A stretch of 6,165 nucleotides of DNA from an uncultured Gemmatimonadota bacterium (GTDB lineage: Bacteria > Gemmatimonadota > Gemmatimonadetes > Gemmatimonadales > GWC2-71-9): positions 1 through 6,165 of the forward strand of contig CAMLHU010000138.1 of the NCBI GenBank assembly GCA_946479825.1. The letters run 5' to 3'. A program made the translations under genes and the position numbers. Shown here piece after piece: positions 1 through 4,152 of this stretch (positions are counted from its first letter, which is position 1; each line of letters begins with the position of its first letter). The notes beneath the pieces were generated by a model. The model saw nothing but the letters and a program-made list of their open reading frames with translations, ran no database searches and was not told the DNA's origin.

Positions 1-323
1 ACCATCTCGTTCCGCGCGAACGCGGCGTACCACCCGGCGTCCTTCGGGATCAGCACCTTGGGGATGACGTCCACGTCGGCCACGGCGATGACGTCGGGGA
101 TCCGGCCGAGCTCGGAGATCCGGCGCGCCAGCTCGAGCGAGCCGGCGTTCTCCTGGGCCGGCGTGACGCCGGGGTGTGCCACGGCAAAGCTGTCGAGGAG
201 TTCGCGGAACGGCCGGGCGAGCGACCCGGCGTTGAACACGGTAAGGCGCTGGGCCGCGAGCGGCGCCGCCGACACGGCGCCGGCGAGGAGGATGACGGCG
301 AGTGCCGTCGCGGCGCGCTTCAC
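1..323 (-). CDS. wtpA: WtpA-type molybdate/tungstate ABC transporter substrate-binding protein (N-terminal part, cut by window edge)
   Basis: This is the periplasmic binding protein of an ABC importer for molybdate or tungstate, oxyanions needed for molybdenum and tungsten cofactor enzymes. Only 107 complete codons are visible; the family is usually about 300-350 residues, so most of the protein lies beyond the left edge. Residues 1-25 form a signal peptide (basic M-K-R, hydrophobic A/L/V core, ending L-A-A-Q). The mature start carries the family hallmark V-F-N-A-G-S-L (29-35) followed by P-F-R-E-L (38-42), then E-N-A-G-S (58-62), A-R-R-I-S-E-L-G (66-73), D-V-I-A-V-A-D (77-83) and F-A-R-N-E-M-V near the cut. 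Serines in the A-G-S segments probably contact the anion, by analogy with the family. The GTG start overlaps the TGA stop of the response regulator gene (GTGA), which implies translational coupling. WtpA cannot be separated from closely related ModA-like proteins on this fragment; the permease and ATPase genes would be expected further left. Confidence 0.82.
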   Translation of the reverse strand, partial: MKRAATALAVILLAGAVSAAPLAAQRLTVFNAGSLARPFRELLDSFAVAHPGVTPAQENAGSLELARRISELGRIPDVIAVADVDVIPKVLIPKDAGWYAAFARNEM

Positions 324-694
324 GCGAGTCCCGCGATCTCCCGGACCCGGCCGGCGAACGTGGTGGGATCGAACGGCTTGGCGATGAACCCGATGGCGCC
401 CTGCGCCCGGACCTCCTCCTCGAACCCGGGGCGGGCCTCGGCGGTCACGAAGATGACCGGAACCGTCTGGGTGTGGGCCGACATCTGCAGCCGGCGCCAC
501 GCCTGCGCGCCGCCGCCCGCCGGCATGCTGAGGTCGAGCAGGATCAGGTCGGGGGGATCCTTCTGGGCGAACATGAACCCCTGTGCGGCGTCGAAGGCGG
601 TGGTCACGTCGAATCCGCCGGCGCGCAGCGCCGCGTTCATCACGGCGCACATCGTCTTGTCGTCGTCGATGACGAGCACCCTGGGCTTACTCAT
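320..694 (-). CDS. Single-domain response regulator (CheY-like receiver)
   Basis: A stand-alone phosphoacceptor receiver domain of 124 residues with no DNA-binding or enzymatic output domain. The canonical residues are all visible: the acidic cluster D10-D11-D12 for Mg2+, the phosphoacceptor D54 in L-I-L-L-D-L-S-M-P, the switch threonine T84 in V-I-F-V-T-A, and K106 in A-K-P-F. The protein should be cytoplasmic and switched by a histidine kinase that is not encoded in this window. The ATG at 694 is 3 bases after the phosphatase stop, with AGGG just upstream, and its stop overlaps the next gene's start, so it is the middle gene of a three-gene unit. Single-domain receivers usually act by protein-protein contact (chemotaxis, phosphorelay) or allosterically. 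The glycine-rich stretch A-G-G-G-A after M57-P58 resembles receivers paired with hybrid kinases. Family assignment is firm; the partner is unknown. Confidence 0.93.
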   Translation of the reverse strand: MSKPRVLVIDDDKTMCAVMNAALRAGGFDVTTAFDAAQGFMFAQKDPPDLILLDLSMPAGGGAQAWRRLQMSAHTQTVPVIFVTAEARPGFEEEVRAQGAIGFIAKPFDPTTFAGRVREIAGLA

Positions 695-697
695 GCC

Positions 698-1495
698 CTA
701 ACGCTGCAGCCCGCCCGCCCCCATCCGCAAGGGGCCGAAGGTCCACCGGAGACCGGCGCGGTCGGGGCCGATGAGGAACTGCGGGGGCTGCATCCGGAAG
801 AGACGCCACTTCCCGTTCACCAGCTTGGCCGCGGTGGTGCCCACGATGGCGCCGGCCACGACGTCGCTGAACCAGTGCGCGTTGAGCACAATGCGCGAGG
901 CGCCGGTGCCGGCTGCGAGAGTGTACAGGCCCGCCGTGGCCCACGGCCGATGGATCTCGTCCGAGAGCGAGGTAGCCAGCGCGAACGCCGCCATCGTGTG
1001 CCCCGACGGCATCGAGGCCCGCCCCGAGAACGGCTTGAACCCGGTGGTGCCGGGCGCCTGGTACGGCCGGGCCCGCCCGATGGCCTCCTTGAGCGCCTCG
1101 GCGATGACCGACCCGACGATGAGGCTCGCGCCCACCCGCCCCCCCGACCGGGCCAGGTTCGGGCTGTGGGCGATGAGCCCCGCCCCGATCATCGCGACCG
1201 GCACGGCGACGGGGATGACGCCCGACCCGAAGTGCTGCACCGCGGTCGCGACGTCACGGTCGGTCTGGGTGTTGTGGTTCTGGGCCAGGTCGCGGATGGC
1301 GTCGTCGCCCGCCGAGGCGGCGAAGACCACGCCGGTGGCGACGGCCACGTGCCACCAGCGGATGGGGGCCCCGCGGAGCTGGTGCGTCGCGGCGGCGGCC
1401 GGGACGGTGTCGGGGGCCTGGGCGGCCAGCCCGGCCCGGAGGGGCGCCGCGGCGGCGAGGACGAGCAGCAGGGACGAACGGAGGCGGATCGGCAT
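698..1495 (-). CDS. PAP2-family membrane phosphatase
   Basis: A 265-residue member of the PAP2 (type 2 phosphatidic acid phosphatase / vanadium haloperoxidase-fold) superfamily, whose members dephosphorylate lipid phosphates, undecaprenyl pyrophosphate or soluble phosphomonoesters on the outer face of the membrane. All three active-site motifs are present and in order: K-x6-R-P (K136, R143, P144), P-S-G-H (163-166) and S-R-x5-H-x3-D (S200, R201, H207, D211), giving the nucleophile H207, the proton donor H166 and the charge-relay D211. Residues 1-26 look like a cleavable signal peptide ending L-A-A-Q. Hydrophobic segments lie near 49-63, 94-110, 121-134, 167-178, 186-198 and 212-222. The ATG at 1495 has only a poor Shine-Dalgarno (CCGGGC). 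It is the first gene of the leftward unit. The physiological substrate cannot be read from the sequence. Confidence 0.92.
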   Translation of the reverse strand: MPIRLRSSLLLVLAAAAPLRAGLAAQAPDTVPAAAATHQLRGAPIRWWHVAVATGVVFAASAGDDAIRDLAQNHNTQTDRDVATAVQHFGSGVIPVAVPVAMIGAGLIAHSPNLARSGGRVGASLIVGSVIAEALKEAIGRARPYQAPGTTGFKPFSGRASMPSGHTMAAFALATSLSDEIHRPWATAGLYTLAAGTGASRIVLNAHWFSDVVAGAIVGTTAAKLVNGKWRLFRMQPPQFLIGPDRAGLRWTFGPLRMGAGGLQR

Positions 1496-1538
1496 GCCCG
1501 GATTTTAGCGGTCTCCCCCGGAATCCGGCCAGACGGGT

Positions 1539-1545
1539 TACATTA
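1539..1545. promoter_or_regulatory. Candidate symmetric (bidirectional) -10 element in a divergent intergenic region
   Basis: The 98-base gap between the divergent phosphatase and lipoprotein genes is less GC-rich than its surroundings. At its middle, TACATTA reads as TACATT on the plus strand and TAATGT on the minus strand, each fitting the -10 pattern TAnnnT. Expected transcription starts are near 1551 (43-base leader to the ATG at 1594) and near 1533 (about 38-base leader to the ATG at 1495). No good -35 hexamer is visible in either direction. A second minus-strand candidate, TAAAAT at 1507-1502, would give a nearly leaderless phosphatase mRNA. No transcription factor site is recognised. 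Confidence 0.38.
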
Positions 1546-1593
1546 GGACTTCATCAAACCAACCCGGGCCCAGCCCCGATCCGGACCCTGCTT

Positions 1594-1959
1594 ATGCGAC
1601 GCACCCTCGTTCCGCTCGCCCTGCTCGTCGGCCTGGCCGCCTGCCGGACCTACGACACGTACAGCCCGCTCGCCGGCCAGGCCGGCCTGATCCCGGCCGA
1701 CCGCTACGCCGCCTACGGGCGCGAGCAGGCCGAGGCGATCGCCATCGGCCGCGAACTCGGCGCCGACCACGGGCTCTCCACGGCCGACCAGTACGCCACC
1801 GTCCTCGACTACGCCCGCAAGCAGCCGGACGTGGTGGACGTCGTGGCCGACAGCCAGGCGCACTTCCTCACGGTCAAGTTCAAGAGCGGCTGGGTGGTCG
1901 GCGTGGACCCGATCACCGACGGCAAGCACGGCGCCGAGACCGCCATCCCGGCCAAGTAG
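1594..1959 (+). CDS. Small putative lipoprotein of unknown function
   Basis: A 121-residue protein with a clear lipoprotein signal: basic M-R-R, a hydrophobic core and the lipobox L-A-A-C with the lipidated cysteine at 17. The mature chain is therefore expected to be membrane-anchored in the periplasm, probably at the outer membrane because R18 rather than D follows the cysteine (rule known from enterics). The rest is a single compact domain. There is a tyrosine-rich N-terminal part (18-42), a probable helix around R-E-Q-A-E-A-I-A-I (43-51), and a C-terminal half with alternating hydrophobic residues, including V-D-V-V and F-L-T-V-K-F-K-S-G-W-V-V-G-V-D-P, that looks like beta strands. I do not recognise the family. 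The ATG has no convincing Shine-Dalgarno (CCCTGCTT precedes it). It is followed 21 bases later by cutA on the same strand and may share its transcript. Confidence 0.8.
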   Translation: MRRTLVPLALLVGLAACRTYDTYSPLAGQAGLIPADRYAAYGREQAEAIAIGRELGADHGLSTADQYATVLDYARKQPDVVDVVADSQAHFLTVKFKSGWVVGVDPITDGKHGAETAIPAK

Positions 1960-1971
1960 CCAGGTCGGCCC

Positions 1972-1976
1972 GGAGG
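1972..1976 (+). promoter_or_regulatory. Shine-Dalgarno site of cutA
   Basis: GGAGG ends 4 bases before GTG at 1981. This fixes the GTG as the start of cutA rather than any downstream codon. Confidence 0.75.
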
Positions 1977-1980
1977 TCCG

Positions 1981-2322
1981 GTGTCGTCGCTGCTCCTCGT
2001 GGTGACCACCCTTCCCTCCCGGGAGGCCGCCGACCGGATCGCGGCGGCGCTGGTCGAGGAGCGCCTCGCCGCCTGCGTGCAGGTGACCGGACCGGTGGCC
2101 AGCACCTATCGCTGGAAGGGCGCCGTCGAGCGGGCAGACGAGTGGCGCTGCGAAGCCAAGACCAGCGCCGACCGGTGGCCCGCCATCCGCGACCGGATCG
2201 CCGCACTGCATCCCTACGAGTTGCCCGAGATCGTCGCCCTGCCGGCGGAGGCGTTGCCGTCGTACGCACGATGGGTGGCCGACGAGGTGCGGACACCGAC
2301 GAGTGGGCGAATAGACGGATAG
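1981..2322 (+). CDS. cutA: CutA, divalent-cation tolerance family protein
   Basis: CutA1 proteins are small, very stable cytoplasmic trimers with a ferredoxin-like fold that bind divalent metals such as copper; the E. coli locus was named for copper tolerance, but the molecular role remains uncertain. This copy has 113 residues, normal for the family. Family landmarks are in order: the first strand L-L-L-V-V-T-T (4-10), helix residues A-A-D-R-I-A (16-21), L-A-A-C-V (29-33) with the conserved cysteine C32, Y43-x-W45-x-G47, E-A-K-T (58-61), H-P-Y-E (77-80), P-E-I (82-84) and a closing Y95-x2-W98. The start is GTG with a good Shine-Dalgarno. Oddity: the C-terminal tail T-S-G-R-I-D-G is non-conserved, and its last codons plus the TAG stop fall inside a heptamer tandem array, so its extreme C-terminus is likely to vary between strains. 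Confidence 0.93.
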   Translation: MSSLLLVVTTLPSREAADRIAAALVEERLAACVQVTGPVASTYRWKGAVERADEWRCEAKTSADRWPAIRDRIAALHPYELPEIVALPAEALPSYARWVADEVRTPTSGRIDG

Positions 2323-2344
2323 CCGATAGCGGATAGCGGATACC
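2310..2344 (+). repeat. Heptamer tandem array, consensus GGATAGC, about 5 units
   Basis: Units starting at 2310, 2317, 2324, 2331 and 2338 read AATAGAC, GGATAGC, CGATAGC, GGATAGC and GGATACC. The array covers the last codons and stop of cutA and the start of the cutA-YIP1 gap. Because 7 is not a multiple of 3, TAG triplets at 2312, 2320, 2327 and 2334 fall in all three forward frames. It is followed by a C-rich stretch (2346-2368) up to the next start codon. Confidence 0.8.
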
Positions 2345-2368
2345 GACCCCTCACCCCCCCGACCCCCC

Positions 2369-3106
2369 ATGACAGCCATCCCGACGCCCCCGCCGCTCTC
2401 TCCCGCCGAGTCCACGCCGGTGTGGGAGGACTTCCTCGACATCTTCTACGCCCCGACGGCGGTGTTCACCCGCCGGCTCAAGGAGCCGGTGGTGTGGGTG
2501 CCGCTCCTGGTGCTCACGGTGCTGATCGCGGCCATCGGATTCGGCGGCAAGGGGCTGCTGCAGCCGGCGCTCGACGCGGAATTCGCCCGCGGGATGGCCA
2601 ACGCGATGAAGGCCAACCCCCAGCTGACCCCCGACCAGCTCGAGAAGGGCCGGAGCTTCGGCCAGACGATGGCCGCCGTCGGCCTCGTCTTCGGCGCGCC
2701 GATCGCCGTGCTCTTCCTGGGGCCGATCCTCTGGCTCTGCGGCAAGATGGTCGGCGCGAAGGAGGACGTCGGCGCGGCCTGGATGGTGGCCACCTACGCC
2801 TACTTCCCGCGGATCGTCGGGATGGCGCTCCTCGTCATCCAGCCGCTGGTGCTCTCGCCCGACCGCATCAAGGGCTTCGCCTCGCTCAGCATCGGGCCGG
2901 CGCGGTTCCTCGACCCCGACACGACGAGCAAGGTGCTGCTGCTCCTCGCCAACCGGCTCGACCTGTTCACGATCTGGAGCACGGTCGTGCTCGCAATCGG
3001 CCTCAAGGTGACCGGCAAGGTCACCGGCCGGCAGGCGGCACTGGCGACCGCGGTGGTGTGGCTGATCCCGGGACTGTTCGGCCTGGTGGGGGCGTTGCGG
3101 GGGTGA
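2369..3106 (+). CDS. YIP1-family multi-pass membrane protein
   Basis: A 245-residue inner-membrane protein resembling the bacterial YIP1 domain family. The N-terminal signature W-E-D-F-L-D-I-F-Y-A-P-T (19-30) followed by F33 and R-R is the typical cytoplasmic lead-in. Five hydrophobic segments follow, near 42-58, 101-125, 136-162, 197-213 and 222-242, with a charged loop at about 65-98 between the first two. The fourth segment, with F-T-I-W-S (200-204), followed by the basic K-V-T-G-K-V-T-G-R turn and a final helix, matches the usual YIP1 ending. Eukaryotic Yip1 proteins act in vesicle traffic; the bacterial members have no established function, and they are often found near transporters. The ATG has no Shine-Dalgarno: it is preceded by a run of cytosines, and no other in-frame start lies between it and the upstream TAG at 2327. 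The gene sits between two different tandem arrays. Confidence 0.82.
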   Translation: MTAIPTPPPLSPAESTPVWEDFLDIFYAPTAVFTRRLKEPVVWVPLLVLTVLIAAIGFGGKGLLQPALDAEFARGMANAMKANPQLTPDQLEKGRSFGQTMAAVGLVFGAPIAVLFLGPILWLCGKMVGAKEDVGAAWMVATYAYFPRIVGMALLVIQPLVLSPDRIKGFASLSIGPARFLDPDTTSKVLLLLANRLDLFTIWSTVVLAIGLKVTGKVTGRQAALATAVVWLIPGLFGLVGALRG

Positions 3107-3112
3107 GCGGGG

Positions 3113-3184
3113 GGACAGGCGGACGGGCGGACGGGCGGACGGGCGGACCGGCGGACCGGCGGACGGACGGGCAGGCGGACGGAG
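3113..3184 (+). repeat. Octamer tandem array, consensus GGACGGGC, 9 units
   Basis: Nine consecutive 8-base units run from 3113 to 3184. Three central units (3121-3144) are identical GGACGGGC, two (3145-3160) are GGACCGGC, and the outer ones carry one to three substitutions (GGACAGGC, GGACGGAC, GGGCAGGC, GGACGGAG). The array begins 7 bases after the YIP1 stop and ends 11 bases before the Shine-Dalgarno of the next gene. It is non-coding, G-rich on the plus strand and of non-triplet period. Slipped-strand expansion or contraction would change the spacing between the two genes without altering either protein. Confidence 0.9.
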
Positions 3185-3194
3185 ATCATTGAAC

Positions 3195-3200
3195 GGGAGG
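3195..3200 (+). promoter_or_regulatory. Shine-Dalgarno site of the six-cysteine protein gene
   Basis: GGGAGG lies 5 bases before ATG at 3206. It is the strongest ribosome binding site in the window and fixes the start. Confidence 0.75.
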
Positions 3201-3205
3201 CTCGT

Positions 3206-3484
3206 ATGGCCGTGAAACGTTCCACCCTCATCACCATCGTGGTGGTCGCCGTGTTCGGCGCCCTCCTCTTCTACTCGACGCTCTCGGCGCAGCGCGAGGA
3301 GTGCGAGGTCTGCGTCACGTTCAACGGCCGGAGCAACTGCGCCAGCGCGACGGGCGCGACCGACGCCGAGGCGGCGCGGTCGGCGCAGACCACGGCGTGC
3401 GGACCGATCGCGCAGGGGATGGCGGAATCCATCAACTGCGGCGACCTGATCCCGAGCCGGAAGACCTGCAGGCACGCCGCCTGA
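3206..3484 (+). CDS. Small anchored or secreted protein with six cysteines, function unknown
   Basis: A 92-residue protein. Residues 1-28 contain M-A-V-K-R followed by a hydrophobic segment (8-22, I-T-I-V-V-V-A-V-F-G-A-L-L-F) and the sequence L-S-A-Q, which could be a signal peptidase site or leave an uncleaved N-terminal anchor. The export-facing part holds six cysteines at 33, 36, 45, 65, 78 and 88, an even number compatible with three disulfides. C33 and C36 form a C-x2-C pair (E-C-E-V-C-V), which is also compatible with metal binding or redox activity. The middle part, S-A-T-G-A-T-D-A-E-A-A-R-S-A (47-60), looks like a turn plus helix, and T-A-C-G-P-I-A (63-69) is a second motif-like segment. 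I cannot name a family or a function. It lacks a lipobox. The strong ribosome binding site and ordinary codon use support a real gene. Confidence 0.78.
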   Translation: MAVKRSTLITIVVVAVFGALLFYSTLSAQREECEVCVTFNGRSNCASATGATDAEAARSAQTTACGPIAQGMAESINCGDLIPSRKTCRHAA

Positions 3485-3568
3485 CGCTCTTGCAGGGAGC
3501 CACGCGGGCCGCCCCCCGGCGCGCCCGTGCCGCCGCGCTCCCACCTGCCGCAAGTCGTTCACTGACAA

Positions 3569-3603
3569 CGCGGTGCCCGCCCTTCGCCGGGGTTGGCACC
3601 GCG
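3569..3603 (+). terminator. Strong stem-loop in the 3485-3667 gap (possible terminator of the upstream genes)
   Basis: CGCGGTGCC at 3569-3577 pairs perfectly with GGCACCGCG at 3595-3603, and the interior (CCC 3580-3582 with GGG 3590-3592) can extend the helix. It lies 85 bases after the six-cysteine gene. The downstream side reads ATTGCTTCC, a poor U-tract, so if it terminates transcription it is not a textbook intrinsic terminator. The right arm is also the -24 half of the candidate sigma-54 promoter, so the symmetry may have a regulatory meaning instead. The rest of the gap (3485-3568 and 3610-3657) is GC-rich with short palindromes such as GGGCGCGCCC at 3645-3654, and I see no gene in it. 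Confidence 0.35.
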
Positions 3604-3609
3604 ATTGCT
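3594..3609 (+). promoter_or_regulatory. Candidate sigma-54 (RpoN) -24/-12 promoter
   Basis: The stretch reads TGGCAC, five bases, then TTGCT, preceded by T at 3593. Against the sigma-54 consensus YTGGCACG-N4-TTGCW it matches every defined position except the final G of the -24 box (C at 3600). The GG (3595-3596) and GC (3607-3608) doublets are exactly 12 bases apart, as required. The predicted start of transcription is near 3619-3620, giving a leader of about 48 bases to the GTG of the acetyltransferase gene at 3668. Sigma-54 promoters need an activator ATPase bound upstream. No activator gene is in the window, and no clear activator site could be assigned. Confidence 0.6.
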
Positions 3610-3657
3610 TCCTGACCTCCTTGCGGCGTGTGCCGGTCCCCCCCGGGCGCGCCCACC

Positions 3658-3662
3658 GGGAG
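3658..3662 (+). promoter_or_regulatory. Shine-Dalgarno site deciding the GTG start of the acetyltransferase gene
   Basis: GGGAG lies 5 bases before GTG at 3668. This favours the GTG over the upstream in-frame TTG at 3593, which would lie inside the sigma-54 element and add 25 residues of proline/arginine-rich sequence. Confidence 0.7.
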
Positions 3663-3667
3663 TCTGC

Positions 3668-4099
3668 GTGAGCGAACTGACCATCCGGGACATGGACCAG
3701 GGCGAGGAGTTCGCCGCCTGGTTCGCCGACCTCGTCGAGCGCCAGGACGCCGCCAGCGGCGCCCAACTTTCCTACCAGGACCGCTACCTCATCCTCTCCG
3801 ACGACATCGGCGACTGGGTCGGCGGCGTCCGCTATTACCTCCGCGGCGGCGTGGCCCACCTGCTGGAGTTCGCGGTCGAGGAAGCGCTCGAGCACGTGGG
3901 TTACGGCCTCCAGCTCCTCGAGGCCTTCGAACACCGCGCCATCGAGGCGGGGGCCCACCTCGCCGAATTCTGGACCAACGATTTCGAGTCGGCCGACGTG
4001 TACGCGGGCCTCGGCTGGCGCGAAGTGGTCCGGCGCGACGACTACGTCGGCCGGGGAGCGTGGGTGCTGATGGAGAAGCGCCTCCCCGCCGCGGGGTGA
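3668..4099 (+). CDS. GNAT-family N-acetyltransferase
   Basis: A 143-residue cytoplasmic protein of the GCN5-related acetyltransferase fold, which moves an acetyl group from acetyl-CoA to an amine. The strand-helix core is visible: Y-L-I-L-S (40-44) and V-G-G-V-R-Y-Y (51-57), then A-H-L-L-E-F-A-V (63-70) running into the acetyl-CoA loop E75-H-V-G-Y-G80 and the helix L-Q-L-L-E-A-F-E-H-R-A. It ends with S-A-D-V-Y112-A-G-L-G-W (108-117), the usual 'Y..lGf' segment whose tyrosine often acts as general acid, and a final strand W-V-L-M-E-K. The pyrophosphate-binding motif normally reads Q/R-x2-G-x-G/A; here the first position is Glu, while both glycines are kept. The substrate cannot be predicted. 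It is the first gene after the sigma-54 candidate and lies 53 bases before the desaturase gene on the same strand. Start choice: GTG with a good Shine-Dalgarno. Confidence 0.82.
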   Translation: MSELTIRDMDQGEEFAAWFADLVERQDAASGAQLSYQDRYLILSDDIGDWVGGVRYYLRGGVAHLLEFAVEEALEHVGYGLQLLEAFEHRAIEAGAHLAEFWTNDFESADVYAGLGWREVVRRDDYVGRGAWVLMEKRLPAAG

Positions 4100-4107
4100 G
4101 CGTTCCC

Positions 4108-4137
4108 CCCGGGGCACTATCGCAAACCGGCCCCGGG
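4108..4137 (+). promoter_or_regulatory. Inverted repeat upstream of the desaturase gene (hairpin or operator)
   Basis: CCCGGGGC at 4108-4115 is the exact reverse complement of GCCCCGGG at 4130-4137, separated by 14 bases that are much less GC-rich (ACTATCGCAAACCG). It fills most of the 53-base gap between the acetyltransferase stop and the desaturase ATG at 4153. The right arm covers the GGG of the only Shine-Dalgarno-like sequence (GGGAG, 4135-4139). The half-site centres are 22 bases apart, about two helical turns, so a dimeric repressor site is as plausible as an RNA hairpin. No known operator is recognised. Confidence 0.5.
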
Positions 4138-4152
4138 AGCGAACTTACGGGC

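Noticed and set aside
1340..1365. TGGCAC on the minus strand inside the phosphatase gene as a second sigma-54 site
   Set aside because: The -12 half is missing: the bases at the required distance are not TTGC, and the site is internal to a coding region.
302..1546. A 414-codon plus-strand open frame opposite the phosphatase and response regulator
   Set aside because: It has Arg/Gly/Pro-rich composition and no recognisable motif, while the opposite strand carries complete PAP2 and receiver signatures.
3113..3184. Octamer array considered as a CRISPR array or iteron origin
   Set aside because: There are no spacers, the units are only 8 bases and contiguous, and there is no cas or replication initiator gene nearby.
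3569..3603. Hairpin considered as part of a tRNA or small structured RNA gene
   Set aside because: There is no cloverleaf, anticodon or T-loop sequence around it. A single hairpin overlapping a promoter explains it better.
3593..3667. Upstream TTG start for the acetyltransferase (25 extra residues)
   Set aside because: The TTG lies inside the sigma-54 -24 box and upstream of the predicted transcription start, lacks a Shine-Dalgarno, and the added residues are proline/arginine-rich and unlike the GNAT N-terminus.
2351..4117. A 588-codon open frame on the minus strand, across the YIP1, six-cysteine and acetyltransferase genes
   Set aside because: Its product is a low-complexity Arg/His/Glu/Pro-rich string with no domain, it runs antisense to well-supported genes and through the octamer array. 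Long antisense frames are expected at this GC content.
4096..4152. GTG start overlapping the acetyltransferase stop as the desaturase start
   Set aside because: It would add 19 Gly/Pro/Ser-rich residues encoded by the inverted repeat. The ATG at 4153 matches the family N-terminus better, although coupling through GTGA cannot be excluded.
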